This document shows, one piece after another, positions 41,575 to 50,486 of a DNA stretch of 64,000 bases. The notes beneath the pieces were generated by a model, which had not been told where the DNA came from, did no database searches, and was given only the letters and a program-made list of their open reading frames with translations. The stretch's first letter is position 1; every line of letters starts with the position of its first letter. Made by a program: the position numbers and the translations under genes. The stretch comes from Sphingobium sp. Z007 (GTDB taxonomy: Bacteria > Pseudomonadota > Alphaproteobacteria > Sphingomonadales > Sphingomonadaceae): the NCBI RefSeq assembly GCF_900013425.1, contig NZ_FBXK01000005.1, positions 2,790,001-2,854,000 on the forward strand, in the 5' to 3' direction.

Positions 41575-42542
41575 TGGGCGGCGCATGGCGCATGGTCGCC
41601 CGCAGCCATGGCGGGCCGGAGGTGATCGCGCGCGAGGATTTCGATCCCGGTGCGCCAGGTGAAGGCGAAATACTAATCGCGCAGGATGCCGTCGGCCTCA
41701 ATTTCATCGACACCTATTATCGCACCGGCCTCTATCCCGCGCCCCTGCCCACCCCCTTGGGGTCGGAGGGCGCAGGCCGGGTGGCGGCGGTCGGGCCGGG
41801 GGTTACCGGCTTTGCAGTCGGCGATGTCGTAGGCTGCGCCAGCGGGCTGGCGTCTTACGCCACCCACCGGATCGTTGCGGCGGATAAGGTCGTGCGGATT
41901 CCCGATGGCGTATCGACACAGGATGCGGCGGCGATGATGCTCAAGGGCATGACCGCCTGTTATCTGGCCGAAGATACGATCGCGCTGCACGCCGGTCAGG
42001 TCGCGTTGGTCCATGCGGCGGCGGGCGGGGTCGGCTCTGTCCTCGTCCCGTGGCTGCGCGATAAGGGCGTCATTGTTATCGCCCATTGCGGGTCGGCGCA
42101 GAAGGCGGCAAGCGTTGACGCAGACCACAGCTTGCACGGTCCATTCGATGAGCTGGCCGTGCGGGTGCGCGACTTGACGGATGGCAAGGGCGTGGACGTG
42201 GTCTATGATGGCGTGGGTGAGGACAGCTGGGCCGCCTCACTCGCCAGCCTCAAACGGCGCGGGCTGATGGTCAGCTATGGCAACGCGTCGGGCGCGGTCC
42301 CGCCGGTCAGCCTGCTGGACCTCAGCCGGGGTGGTTCGCTTTACGTCACCCGCCCAACCTTGTTCGACTATATCGCGACGGCGGAGGCTTTGGCGCATAC
42401 CGCCGATCGCCTGTTCGACCGGATGCGGCGCGGCGTGGTCAAGGCGGTGATCGGTCAGCGTTTCGCGCTGAGTGATGCGGCGGAGGCGCACCGCGCGCTG
42501 GAAGCGCGGCAGACGACCGGGGCGACCGTGCTGATCCCCTAA
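41574..42542 (+). CDS. quinone oxidoreductase (zinc-independent MDR family)
   Basis: A 322-residue NADPH-dependent oxidoreductase of the QOR group. The N-terminal GroES-like domain has VGLNFIDTYYRTGLYP and GSEGAGRVAAVGPGV; the Rossmann motif is HAAAGGVGSVLV (near 143). The Cys ligands of zinc-containing alcohol dehydrogenases are missing. Members reduce quinones or other activated carbonyls, and the physiological substrate is unknown. It shares one base with the upstream hydrolase gene and is followed by a strong bidirectional terminator. Confidence 0.92.
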   Translation: MGGAWRMVARSHGGPEVIAREDFDPGAPGEGEILIAQDAVGLNFIDTYYRTGLYPAPLPTPLGSEGAGRVAAVGPGVTGFAVGDVVGCASGLASYATHRIVAADKVVRIPDGVSTQDAAAMMLKGMTACYLAEDTIALHAGQVALVHAAAGGVGSVLVPWLRDKGVIVIAHCGSAQKAASVDADHSLHGPFDELAVRVRDLTDGKGVDVVYDGVGEDSWAASLASLKRRGLMVSYGNASGAVPPVSLLDLSRGGSLYVTRPTLFDYIATAEALAHTADRLFDRMRRGVVKAVIGQRFALSDAAEAHRALEARQTTGATVLIP

Positions 42543-42600
42543 ATCACAAGAACAAACCGTTCGCTCGAAACGAACGGCTATTGTGTAGAAACAACAAAAA

Positions 42601-42636
42601 GGGGGCGGAACCTGTCAGGTTCCGCCCCCTTTTTTG
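42601..42636. terminator. bidirectional intrinsic terminator
   Basis: GGGGGCGGAACCT pairs perfectly with AGGTTCCGCCCCC around GTC, with five As before and six Ts after. It serves both the quinone oxidoreductase gene (+) and the TerC-family gene (-). Confidence 0.92.
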
Positions 42637-42649
42637 CGCGTCAGGCCGG

Positions 42650-43372
42650 TCAGCCGAACAGCGTCAATATCCCGACCTGATGGTCGACGAACCCTTCATA
42701 AATCATCTTGACCGCAACATAGACGATGACGGCGAGACCGATATAGGCGATCCAGCGGAACCGCTCGATATATTTGGCGATGATGTTCGCGGCGATGCCC
42801 ATCAGCGCGACCGACAGGATCAGCCCGATGATGAGGATACCGGGATGGTCCTTCGCGGCGCCCGCGACGGCCAGTACATTGTCCAGGCTCATGCTGACGT
42901 CGGCGACGGCTACGGCCCAGGCGGCAGCGGCGAAGCTTTTGGCCGGGCGCAATCCCGACACATCGTCGTCGCTGGTGTCGCCCGGCGTGTCGCCACCCCG
43001 CTTGGGGTGCAATTCGCGCCACATCTTGAAGCTGACCCACAGCAGCAGCAGGCCACCGGCCAGGATCAAGCCGACGATCTGCATCAACTGGCTGACCACC
43101 AGCGCAAAGGCGATGCGCAGCACCAGCGCGGCGATGATGCCGATCAGAATCACCTTCTTGCGCTGGGCTGCCGGAAGCCCCGCCGCCAGCGCGCCGACGA
43201 CGATGGCGTTGTCACCCGCCAGAAGAATGTCGATCATCAGCACCTGACCAAAGGCGGCCAGCGCACTAGGCGAAGTTATATTGCTGAAATCATTGACGAT
43301 GTGCTGCCAGATATCGGCAGGAGAGCCGAGGCCCTGGGCCGCGGAGGCGGCGGTGGCGAGGAGGTCGATCAT
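42650..43372 (-). CDS. TerC family integral membrane protein
   Basis: A 240-residue membrane protein with about seven helices and the TerC motif LLAGDNAIVV (near 50) plus the second acidic motif VSMSLDNVLAVAG. TerC-family proteins are linked to metal ion (manganese) efflux or metalation of exported enzymes, and some to tellurite resistance; the short form without CBS domains resembles YjbE/YkoY. No manganese riboswitch (yybP-ykoY) can fit in the short gap upstream, which is filled by the rho terminator. The gene is transcribed in the same direction as rho. Confidence 0.9.
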   Translation of the reverse strand: MIDLLATAASAAQGLGSPADIWQHIVNDFSNITSPSALAAFGQVLMIDILLAGDNAIVVGALAAGLPAAQRKKVILIGIIAALVLRIAFALVVSQLMQIVGLILAGGLLLLWVSFKMWRELHPKRGGDTPGDTSDDDVSGLRPAKSFAAAAWAVAVADVSMSLDNVLAVAGAAKDHPGILIIGLILSVALMGIAANIIAKYIERFRWIAYIGLAVIVYVAVKMIYEGFVDHQVGILTLFG

Positions 43373-43406
43373 GGCGGCCTGCTAACGTCCCTGTCTGTAG
43401 GAAAGG

Positions 43407-43436
43407 AGAAAGCCGGACCATATACATGGCCCGGCT
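43407..43436 (-). terminator. intrinsic terminator of rho
   Basis: On minus, AGCCGGGCCAT pairs with ATGGTCCGGCT (one G:U) around GTAT, followed by TTTCTCCTTTCC. It lies between the rho stop and the TerC-family start. Confidence 0.7.
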
Positions 43437-43492
43437 CTCGCGGCAAAATTTATGATGGATCTGCGCGCGACCGGAAGGATCGCGAGCGTCCC

Positions 43493-44749
43493 TTACTGGT
43501 TCATCGAATCGAAGAAGTCTTCGTTGGTCTTGCTGTCCTTCATCTTGTCCAGCAGGAACTCCATCGCGTCGATCGTGCCCATCTGCATCAGGATGCGGCG
43601 CAACACCCACATCTTGCTGAGCTTGGCCTTGTCGACCAGCAGCTCTTCCTTGCGGGTGCCGGACTTGCCGACGTCCAGCGCTGGGAAGATGCGCTTGTCC
43701 GCGACCTTGCGGTCCAGCACGATTTCGGAATTGCCGGTGCCCTTGAACTCTTCGAAAATCACTTCGTCCATCCGGCTGCCGGTGTCGATCAGCGCGGTGG
43801 CGATGATGGAGAGCGAACCGCCCTCCTCGATATTACGCGCCGCGCCGAAGAAGCGCTTGGGCCGCTGGAGCGCATTGGCATCGACACCGCCGGTCAGCAC
43901 CTTGCCCGAAGAGGGGACCACGGTGTTGTAGGCGCGACCCAGACGGGTGATCGAGTCGAGCAGGATGACGACATCCTTCTTATGCTCGACCAGCCGCTTG
44001 GCTTTTTCGATCACCATTTCGGCGACCTGGACGTGGCGGGTAGCGGGTTCGTCGAAGGTGGAGGAGACGACCTCTCCCTTCACGCTGCGCTGCATGTCGG
44101 TGACTTCTTCCGGGCGCTCGTCGATCAGCAGGACGATCAGGAAGACTTCGGGATGATTGTCGGTGATCGCCTTGGCGATGTTCTGCAGCATCACGGTCTT
44201 GCCGACGCGCGGCGGGGCTACGATCAGCGTGCGCTGGCCCTTGCCTTGGGGCGATATGATGTCGATGACGCGGGCCGACTTGTCCTTCTGTGTCGGATCA
44301 TAGGGGTCGAGCGTCAGCTTCGATTCGGGGTAAAGCGGCGTCAGATTGTCGAAATTCACGCGATGGCGGACCACATCGGGATCGTCGAAATTGACGGTAT
44401 TGAGCTTCACCAGCGCGAAATAGCGCTCGCCATCCTTGGGCGCGCGGATTTCGCCGTCCACCGTGTCGCCGGTGCGCAGGCCGAAACGGCGTACCTGATT
44501 GGGCGAGACATAGATGTCGTCGGGACCGGCCAGGAAGTTCGCTTCCGGGCTACGCAGAAAGCCGAAGCCGTCGGGCAGCACTTCGATCGTGCCCTCGCCC
44601 ATGATCTGTTCGCCATTCTCCGCCTCGGCCTTCAGGATCGCGAACATCAAATCCTGCTTGCGCAGCGTCGATGCGCTTTCGACGCCCAACTCTTCGGCCA
44701 TGGTGACCAAATCTGCGGGCGCTGTTTTCTTGAGGTCCTTGAGATGCAT
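43493..44749 (-). CDS. rho: transcription termination factor Rho
   Basis: A 418-residue RNA-dependent helicase that ends transcription at C-rich rut sites. It has the N-terminal Rho domain ([13 protein letters not shown]), a cold-shock-like RNA-binding domain ([29 protein letters not shown]), the Walker A motif [11 protein letters not shown] (near 180), Walker [18 protein letters not shown] and Q/R-loop region. Length equals E. coli Rho. It stands about 33 kb from hemE/hemJ, its usual neighbours. A long C-rich, G-poor leader (44768-44809) precedes the start and could serve autoregulation. Confidence 0.98.
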   Translation of the reverse strand: MHLKDLKKTAPADLVTMAEELGVESASTLRKQDLMFAILKAEAENGEQIMGEGTIEVLPDGFGFLRSPEANFLAGPDDIYVSPNQVRRFGLRTGDTVDGEIRAPKDGERYFALVKLNTVNFDDPDVVRHRVNFDNLTPLYPESKLTLDPYDPTQKDKSARVIDIISPQGKGQRTLIVAPPRVGKTVMLQNIAKAITDNHPEVFLIVLLIDERPEEVTDMQRSVKGEVVSSTFDEPATRHVQVAEMVIEKAKRLVEHKKDVVILLDSITRLGRAYNTVVPSSGKVLTGGVDANALQRPKRFFGAARNIEEGGSLSIIATALIDTGSRMDEVIFEEFKGTGNSEIVLDRKVADKRIFPALDVGKSGTRKEELLVDKAKLSKMWVLRRILMQMGTIDAMEFLLDKMKDSKTNEDFFDSMNQ

Positions 44750-44767
44750 TGCGAGTCGGTCCGATGG

Positions 44768-44809
44768 CGAGAGGGTGAAGTAGGGCAGAAAAGGGAAGGA
44801 TTTCAGAAC
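44768..44809 (-). promoter_or_regulatory. C-rich, G-poor leader of rho (possible rut site for autoregulation)
   Basis: On minus this 42-base stretch has 17 C and only 4 G, with repeated CCCT/TTCC clusters, ending about 20 bases before the rho start codon. E. coli rho is autoregulated by Rho-dependent termination in its leader; the same may hold here. Confidence 0.45.
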
Positions 44810-44862
44810 CGGGCAGGACGCCGGTCGAGTCCCGTGCCGGACGGTCGGGAGCTATCATCTGG

Positions 44863-44892
44863 CGTGTAGCGATCCGCCCATGGTCAAGTCAA
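44863..44892 (-). promoter_or_regulatory. possible rho promoter
   Basis: On minus TTGACT (44887-44892) and TACACG (44863-44868) are 18 bases apart, about 115 bases upstream of the rho start. The -10 is weak. It lies in the 267-bp gap shared with the divergent protease-like gene. Confidence 0.35.
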
Positions 44893-45016
44893 GGCATGAG
44901 AGCAGACCGCAGTGGTGGAAAATCGCCTTTTCGCCGCAATCCGCGCCGGGCGGTGGCGCTGGTGCGACAATGGCCTGCCATGATATAAGCGCGGCATAAA
45001 ATGGAAGGATGAGGAT

Positions 45017-46021
45017 ATGGGACGGCTCCCTCTCTGCGTGAGGGTGTTGCTGGGTGTGGGGCTGACGATCGGCGGCGCGCCGCTTGCCGCGCAGGATTCG
45101 CCCCTGCCCGCCCCCGCAATCCTCGATCCCGCCCTTGATCCCGACATCCCGCCCACGGTGGTCCAAACCGGTCCCGCGCTGGACGAACGGGTGACCATCC
45201 CGATCTCGATCGACGGCAAGGGGCCGTGGAACTTCATCATCGACACCGGATCGCAGCGCACCGTGATCGCGCGCGACCTGGCGGAAAAGCTGGCGCTGTC
45301 GCCGCGCGCCAATGTCACCATCATCAGCATGACCGGCCGGTCGGAGGCCGGGACGGTCGCGGTGCCGCGGCTGGGCTTTGGCGGCGGGACGATCGACGAT
45401 ATCGAGGCGCCAGTGCTGGAAGGCGTGGATCTGGGAGCGCCGGGCCTGCTGGGGCTGGACAGCCTGCACGGTAAGCGGCTGACACTGAATTTCCGCACCG
45501 GGCGGATGGAAATCGGCAGCAGCAACCCCCGTCGCCGCCTGTCGGCCGATCCCGATACCATCGTGGTAGAGGCGCGGCGCAAGCGCGGCCAGTTGATCCT
45601 GCTCGATTCCGAGGTCAACGGCATGCGGGTCAACATCATGCTCGATACCGGCACCCATTTCAGCATCGGCAATATCGCGCTGCGCGACCGGCTGATGACG
45701 AAGAAGCGCGCGCCGGCGATGTTGACGGCGGCGCTGACCAGCGTCACCGGCGGCACACTGACGGGGCAGGTGGGACGGATCAAGTCGGTGCGCATGGGCC
45801 GCGTCAACCTGACCGAAGTCCCGGTGCTGTTCGCCGACGCCAGCCCCTTTGCCGAACTGGGGATGCAGGACAAGCCGGCGCTGCTGCTGGGCATCAGCGC
45901 GCTCAAGATTTTCGATCGGGTGGCGATCGATTTTGGCCGGGGCAAGGTCGACTTCCTGCTGCCCGACGGCAGCGCGCTGGAAAAGGCCCAGTTCGCCGCG
46001 AACGAGGAGGTTAAGGGTTAG
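45017..46021 (+). CDS. exported retropepsin-like aspartic protease with two DTG motifs
   Basis: A 334-residue protein with a signal peptide (to about GAPLAAQ) and two retropepsin-like domains in tandem: the first has WNFIIDTGSQRTVI (near 75) and the second MRVNIMLDTGTHFSIGN (near 213), each with the Asp-Thr-Gly active triplet. The second half of each lobe has the hydrophobic-Gly motif (for example PGLLGLD, ALLLGIS). Retropepsins normally dimerise to bring two DTG loops together; here one chain provides both. It is probably a periplasmic protease, substrate unknown. It is convergent with the PBP1A gene, 11 bp apart. Confidence 0.85.
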   Translation: MGRLPLCVRVLLGVGLTIGGAPLAAQDSPLPAPAILDPALDPDIPPTVVQTGPALDERVTIPISIDGKGPWNFIIDTGSQRTVIARDLAEKLALSPRANVTIISMTGRSEAGTVAVPRLGFGGGTIDDIEAPVLEGVDLGAPGLLGLDSLHGKRLTLNFRTGRMEIGSSNPRRRLSADPDTIVVEARRKRGQLILLDSEVNGMRVNIMLDTGTHFSIGNIALRDRLMTKKRAPAMLTAALTSVTGGTLTGQVGRIKSVRMGRVNLTEVPVLFADASPFAELGMQDKPALLLGISALKIFDRVAIDFGRGKVDFLLPDGSALEKAQFAANEEVKG

Positions 46022-46032
46022 GCGTTGGACGC

Positions 46033-48144
46033 TTAAGGATTGGGCGTCGGTCGCTGCTGCCGCTGGCGATCGCGGCCCAGCACATTGTCGATCCATTGCT
46101 GGTCGATGCGCGGCGGTTGCGGCCGGTCCTGCCGCGGCCTGTCTTCGGGATCGACCTCCATCTGCGGATCGTCGCTCGCGGCCTCTGAAGGGGCGGCGCG
46201 GGGGCGCTCGATCGGCAGGCCGTTTTCGTCGACCAGCATGCCGCCGTCCAGCCCCCCAACCATCCCATTGTCGGGGCTGCCATAATAGGCCTCATCGTCC
46301 GGTTCCAGCTGCCATTCGGGCAGCGTCACCTCTGTTTCGAACTGCTCCACCGGGCGCTTGGAAACCGCCACTTTCATATAATCGGCGAAAGCGCGGGCTG
46401 GCGCACGGCCGCCCTGTAGTCCACCGACCGCCTTGGCGTCATCGCGGCCCATCCAGACGCCGGTGGTGATGCCGCTGGAAAAGCCCAGGAAATAACCATC
46501 CTTGTTGCTGGTCGTGGTGCCGGTCTTGCCCGCGACCGGGCGGCCGATCTGGGCGGCCTTGCCCGTGCCGGTGCTGACCGCCGTCTGCATCAGGTCGGTC
46601 ATGCCGGCGGCGACCCAGGGGGCCACAAGCACGCGGCTGGTGTCGTCCTGATGGCTGTAGAGCAGCCGGCCGTCGGCGGTGGTGACCTTGGTAATGCCAT
46701 AGGGCGTCACGGCAATCCCCTTACGCGCGATCGAGGCGGCGGCGCGAGTCATGTCGATCAACCGCACGTCGGACGTGCCCAGCACCATCGACGGATGGGT
46801 ATTGACCGGCGTCGTGATGCCAAAGCGCCGCGCCATGTCGGCGACGGTGGGGAAGCCGACCTCTACGCCCAGCTTCGCTGCGACCGTATTGATCGAATAG
46901 GCGAAGGCGGTGCGGATATCGATATCGCCAGAAAAGCGCCCCGAACTGTTGCGCGGGGACCAGCCGTTGATCGTCACCGGCTCGTCGGTCACGCCGGTGT
47001 CGGGGGTATAGCCCGCCTCCAGCGCCGCCATATAGACAAAGATCTTCCACGCCGATCCCGGCTGGCGCGTCGCGGTGGTGGCGCGATTATAGTTGGACGT
47101 CACATAATCCAGGCCACCGACCATCGCCCGCACCGCGCCGTCGCGGTCCAGGCTGACCATTGCGCCCTGCGTGCCCGACGGCACATTAGCCTGGATCGCC
47201 GCCGTCGCCGCCTTCTGCATGCCAAGATCGATGGTGGTATAGACCTCCAGCGGCTCGTTGGGCTCATCGATCAGCAGGTCGAGCTGGGGCAGCGTCCAGT
47301 CGGTGAAGTAACGCACGCTGTTCTGCGGCGCTTGCGGAGCCAGTTTGACGCTCTGAATATCCGCGTCCGCCCGCTGCGATGCGGAGATAGCGCCATTTTC
47401 CTGCATCAGGTCCAAAACAACGCCGGCGCGGCCGATCGCGGCGTCGGCGTCGGCGGTGGGGGAATAGCTGGACGGCGCCTTCACCAGCCCCGCGATGATC
47501 GCCGCTTCGGGCAGGTCCAAGCCGGTGGCGGGATGGCCGAAAAATTTGCGGCTGGCCGCATCGATGCCGTAGGCGCCGCCGCCGAAATAGACCTTGTTGA
47601 GGTAGAGTTCGAGGATTTGCCGTTTGGTGAATTTGCGTTCCAGCGCCAGCGCCAGCACCATTTCGCGGATCTTGCGGCCGAAACTATAGCTGTTGTTGAG
47701 GAAGATATTGCGCGTCACCTGCTGGGTGATGGTCGATGCGCCCTGCAACCGCCGGCCCTTGCCGCGATTTTCGATCGCAACCCAGGCGGCGCGCGCCATG
47801 CCGATCGGATCGACGCCGGGATGCAGGTAGAAGCGCTTGTCTTCTGTCGAGACCATCGCATCGACCATGACCTGCGGAATGCGGTCATAGTCCATCCATT
47901 TGCCAAAACTCGGCCCCAAGGACACGATGACGCTCCCGTCGGCAGCATGCACGCGGATCATCTGGCCATTGGGGGAGGATTTAAGGCTATCATAGCCGGG
48001 CAGCGACTGCATCGCGATCACCACAGCGATCACCACCGCCAGCAGGCCCGCCACCGCCGTCGCAAGGCCGATCTTCAGCCCGCGCAGCAACCATGTCTTC
48101 GCGCGGCCACGCGGCGCGCCTTTGTTCTTGCCTGATCCTGCCAT
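46033..48144 (-). CDS. penicillin-binding protein 1A (bifunctional transglycosylase/transpeptidase)
   Basis: A 703-residue class A PBP that polymerises and crosslinks peptidoglycan. A basic cytoplasmic start and one membrane helix (about 25-48) are followed by the GT51 domain with catalytic Glu in VSTEDKRFYLHPG and the ASTITQQVTRN, ERKFTKRQILELYLN motifs, then a transpeptidase domain with SAWK (catalytic Ser), SIN and KTGTT. The C-terminal 110 residues are acidic, Pro/Arg/Gln-rich and probably disordered. It resembles PbpC/1A-like enzymes without the OB insert of E. coli PBP1a. Confidence 0.94.
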   Translation of the reverse strand: MAGSGKNKGAPRGRAKTWLLRGLKIGLATAVAGLLAVVIAVVIAMQSLPGYDSLKSSPNGQMIRVHAADGSVIVSLGPSFGKWMDYDRIPQVMVDAMVSTEDKRFYLHPGVDPIGMARAAWVAIENRGKGRRLQGASTITQQVTRNIFLNNSYSFGRKIREMVLALALERKFTKRQILELYLNKVYFGGGAYGIDAASRKFFGHPATGLDLPEAAIIAGLVKAPSSYSPTADADAAIGRAGVVLDLMQENGAISASQRADADIQSVKLAPQAPQNSVRYFTDWTLPQLDLLIDEPNEPLEVYTTIDLGMQKAATAAIQANVPSGTQGAMVSLDRDGAVRAMVGGLDYVTSNYNRATTATRQPGSAWKIFVYMAALEAGYTPDTGVTDEPVTINGWSPRNSSGRFSGDIDIRTAFAYSINTVAAKLGVEVGFPTVADMARRFGITTPVNTHPSMVLGTSDVRLIDMTRAAASIARKGIAVTPYGITKVTTADGRLLYSHQDDTSRVLVAPWVAAGMTDLMQTAVSTGTGKAAQIGRPVAGKTGTTTSNKDGYFLGFSSGITTGVWMGRDDAKAVGGLQGGRAPARAFADYMKVAVSKRPVEQFETEVTLPEWQLEPDDEAYYGSPDNGMVGGLDGGMLVDENGLPIERPRAAPSEAASDDPQMEVDPEDRPRQDRPQPPRIDQQWIDNVLGRDRQRQQRPTPNP

Positions 48145-48275
48145 CTGTGCCGCCCCGGATACGCGCTAATCCCGGCCCCTGCCAGCGCAAATCATGCGTC
48201 CGACGCGGAAAAAGACCGTCGCGCCTTCCATGAGGATCAGCGCTTTACCAGGGATGAATGGGTTCAAGCAATGCC

Positions 48276-48342
48276 GTGTTCCCGCGTAGGCGGGAACCCA
48301 GTTCATCCCGTCCGCGCTGGGTTCCCGCCTGCGCGGAAACAC
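48276..48342. repeat. inverted pair of CGCGCAGGCGGGAA-type repeat units
   Basis: GTGTTCCCGCGTAGGCGGGA plus ACCCAG (48276-48301) recurs inverted as CTGGGTTCCCGCCTGCGCGG plus AAACAC (48317-48342). Same family as 9584-9607 and 54692-54717. It sits in the 221-bp gap between msrB and the PBP gene; I see no gene in the rest of that gap. Confidence 0.8.
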
Positions 48343-48365
48343 CCCCGGAAAATGCTCGGCTAAAT

Positions 48366-48773
48366 CTATTCCGCCTCTTCGTCGCGCGGCTTGAAGTCCA
48401 GGCTGGCGCTGTTCATGCAGTAACGCAGGCCGTTAACGCCCGGACCATCGGGGAAGACATGGCCCAGATGCCCTTCGCAGGTGGCGCAGCGGACTTCGGT
48501 GCGGACCATACCGTGGCTGGCGTCGCGAATTTCCTCGACCGCGTCGCCATCGACCGGCGCGGTGAAGCTGGGCCAACCCGACCCGCTGTCATATTTTTCC
48601 TGCGCGTCGAACAGTTCGGTGCCGCAACCGGCGCAATAATAAACGCCGTCGGCCTTGTTGCCATTATAGGGACCGGTAAAGGCCCGCTCCGTGCCCGCTT
48701 CGCGCAGCACATGATATTGTTCGGGGGAAAGGCGTGCGCGCCATTCGGCTTCGCTCAGGTTCAGCTTGTCCAT
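48366..48773 (-). CDS. msrB: peptide-methionine (R)-S-oxide reductase
   Basis: MsrB reduces methionine-R-sulfoxide in proteins with thioredoxin. The 135-residue protein has the zinc-binding CAGC and CATC pairs, the substrate motifs SGSGWPSF and the catalytic Cys in RYCMNSASL near the end. The family normally reads RYCINSASL, so Met replaces Ile next to the active Cys; Met here should not prevent catalysis. The Asp/Glu-rich tail is short. It stands alone between the repeat pair and holA. Confidence 0.95.
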   Translation of the reverse strand: MDKLNLSEAEWRARLSPEQYHVLREAGTERAFTGPYNGNKADGVYYCAGCGTELFDAQEKYDSGSGWPSFTAPVDGDAVEEIRDASHGMVRTEVRCATCEGHLGHVFPDGPGVNGLRYCMNSASLDFKPRDEEAE

Positions 48774-48818
48774 GGCGGCAATATGGCGCTGTCCTAGCCG
48801 GGGTTCAAGTCTGCGGAT

Positions 48819-49847
48819 TCAGGCCCGCTCCCGCGCCGCCTGCCGCGCGATCGTCAGCAATTCGTGACGCACCATCAAGTCACCCAGCCCCCGGCCCGAT
48901 CGGGTGGCGCGTTCCGCTTCCAGCAGCCGTTGGAGCACGCGGGCGATGCCGGGCGCATCCCATTGCCGTACCTGGCGCGACACCAGCCCCTTTTCCTTCC
49001 AGAACACCGCCTTGCCCGCCGCTTCCACCGCGCCTTCCAGGCGTCCGCTGGCGTCGAAATCGGTGCGGATATTGGCGATCAGCATCGCGCGGTTCAGCAG
49101 CGGGCGGATGACCGACGCCATGGCGGTGCCGGTTTCGCTCAGGCTCGTGAGTTCGCGGTGCATGGCCTTGAGGTCGCCGCCCAACACGGCGTTGACAAGC
49201 GGGCCGACCTCCGTATCGGGATTGTCGGCGGACAACGCATCGAGCGCCTCCGCCGTCGCCTCGCGCGGGCGATCGGGCGCGGCGTCGAGATAGAGGATCA
49301 GCTTCTCGATCTCGCCGGTCATCAGCGCGCGGTCGCCATTGGCCAAGTCGACGATGCGGCGGGCGAGGTCTGACGACAGCCGCAGCCCGCCATCGCGCGC
49401 GATGCCGACCGCGATCTGTTCGGATTCGCGCGCATCGGGCTGGTAGGAGATGCAGGCCATCACCGCCTTGTGATCCAGCGCCAGCTTGACCAGTTTCGAT
49501 GTGGCTTTCAGTGCGCCTACGACCGCGATCACCGGGTTGCCGGCGGCTTCGGCCTCCAACAGGGCGGTCAGTGCCGGGACCGATTCCTCGCCCATGCCGC
49601 TGACTCGAATCCAGCGCTTGTCGCCGAACATGGAAAATGACGCCGCTTCGTCGGACAGCCGGGCGGGGTCGTCCTTCAGCGTCGCGCCGTCCAGGTCGAT
49701 CCGTTCGGCCTGCGGCCCCATGGCGCGCTCCAGCCGTTTCGCCAGCGACTGGCTACCCGCTTCGTCGGGGCCGTATAGCAGGAAGAAGCGCACATCATGG
49801 GGCGGCGCGTCCAGCGCCCGTTCGATCTGGCCGCGATTGGCCTTCAA
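48819..49847 (-). CDS. holA: DNA polymerase III delta subunit
   Basis: The delta subunit opens the beta clamp within the clamp loader. The 342-residue protein shows the family start (RGQIERALDAPPHDVRFFLLYGPDEAGSQSLAKRL), a AAA+ like domain without Walker A, the RWIRVSGMG segment, the ARRIVDLANGDRALMTGEIEKLILYL pattern and the C-terminal collar domain. It overlaps lptE by 4 bases and forms the conserved leuS-lptE-holA order of alphaproteobacteria. Confidence 0.93.
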   Translation of the reverse strand: MKANRGQIERALDAPPHDVRFFLLYGPDEAGSQSLAKRLERAMGPQAERIDLDGATLKDDPARLSDEAASFSMFGDKRWIRVSGMGEESVPALTALLEAEAAGNPVIAVVGALKATSKLVKLALDHKAVMACISYQPDARESEQIAVGIARDGGLRLSSDLARRIVDLANGDRALMTGEIEKLILYLDAAPDRPREATAEALDALSADNPDTEVGPLVNAVLGGDLKAMHRELTSLSETGTAMASVIRPLLNRAMLIANIRTDFDASGRLEGAVEAAGKAVFWKEKGLVSRQVRQWDAPGIARVLQRLLEAERATRSGRGLGDLMVRHELLTIARQAARERA

Positions 49848-50344
49848 GGATTGGCGGCCTTGCGCGAATAGAGCGCCAGCCGGGTGACGATCTGGTCCGC
49901 CACCGTCTGCGACAGCCGTTCCAGCGCCGTGTCTTCGGCCGCGATCGTGGCATATTCGCTCGACGTCACGTCGATGCCCGCGTCCGATCCGGCTGTATCG
50001 TCCAGCAGTTGCGCGCCGGTGGCTTCATCCACCAACTGATAACGCGCCCGCAAGGTGCGGCGCTCACGCGTGATGGCGGCATCGGACCGCAGGCCGAAAC
50101 CGCTGATGTCATCGTCCAGCTTCACCACCAGCTTGTAGCGCGGGCCGCTGCCGCCGGTCATCGCCGACAGCCGGTCGTTGAGCGCATTGCGCACCAGCCA
50201 GCCGCCCTTGCCCTCGATCGGTTCGACCGTGACATTGCCGAGCGCCTGCGCCACCGCGCCCTGCCCGCCCCCGCCATAGACGGGGCGTAATCCGCAGGCG
50301 GAGAGGGAGGCAAGGGCGATCAAGAGCAGGGGACAAGACTTCAT
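49844..50344 (-). CDS. lptE: LPS-assembly lipoprotein LptE
   Basis: LptE plugs the LptD barrel that inserts lipopolysaccharide into the outer membrane. The 166-residue protein has a signal peptide with lipobox LSAC (Cys about 17) followed by GLRPVYG, the usual mature start, and an alpha/beta fold with the RYKLVVKLDDDISG and RRTLRARYQLVDEATG strands. The start is the ATG at 50344, with GGAGG five bases upstream; an ATG at 50356 adds four residues. The position between leuS and holA supports the call. Sequence similarity alone is low in this family. Confidence 0.9.
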   Translation of the reverse strand: MKSCPLLLIALASLSACGLRPVYGGGGQGAVAQALGNVTVEPIEGKGGWLVRNALNDRLSAMTGGSGPRYKLVVKLDDDISGFGLRSDAAITRERRTLRARYQLVDEATGAQLLDDTAGSDAGIDVTSSEYATIAAEDTALERLSQTVADQIVTRLALYSRKAANP

Positions 50345-50358
50345 GTGAACCTCCATAA

Positions 50359-50481
50359 CCGTTCGCCCTGCGCCTGTCCAAGCCTGTCCTGAGCGACGCC
50401 GCAGGCGGCGTCGAAGGGGGCTTTCCTTCCTCGATGGGAAGAAGAAGAAGCGGGCCTTCGACAGGCTCAGGCCGAACGGCG
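50359..50481. repeat. inverted repeat of the CTTCGACAGGCTCAGGCCGAACGG family
   Basis: The gap between lptE and leuS has CCGTTCGCCCTGCGCCTGTC ... CTGAGCGACG ... GTCGAAGGG in one direction and CCTTCGACAGGCTCAGGCCG then AACGG (50455-50479) in the other, flanking a GA-rich spacer. This is a common intergenic repeat type in sphingomonads and could fold into a long hairpin. Confidence 0.65.
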
Positions 50482-50486
50482 TTTTG

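Noticed and set aside
43373..43492. Possible manganese riboswitch upstream of the TerC-family gene
   Set aside because: The gap is only about 120 bp and mostly filled by the rho terminator; no yybP-ykoY-like loop sequences seen.
42581..44869. Long open frame (over 750 codons) on plus, opposite terC and rho
   Set aside because: It is antisense to two well-supported genes and shows only the Gly/Asp/His/Arg-rich composition that high-GC antisense frames give; no recognisable domain.
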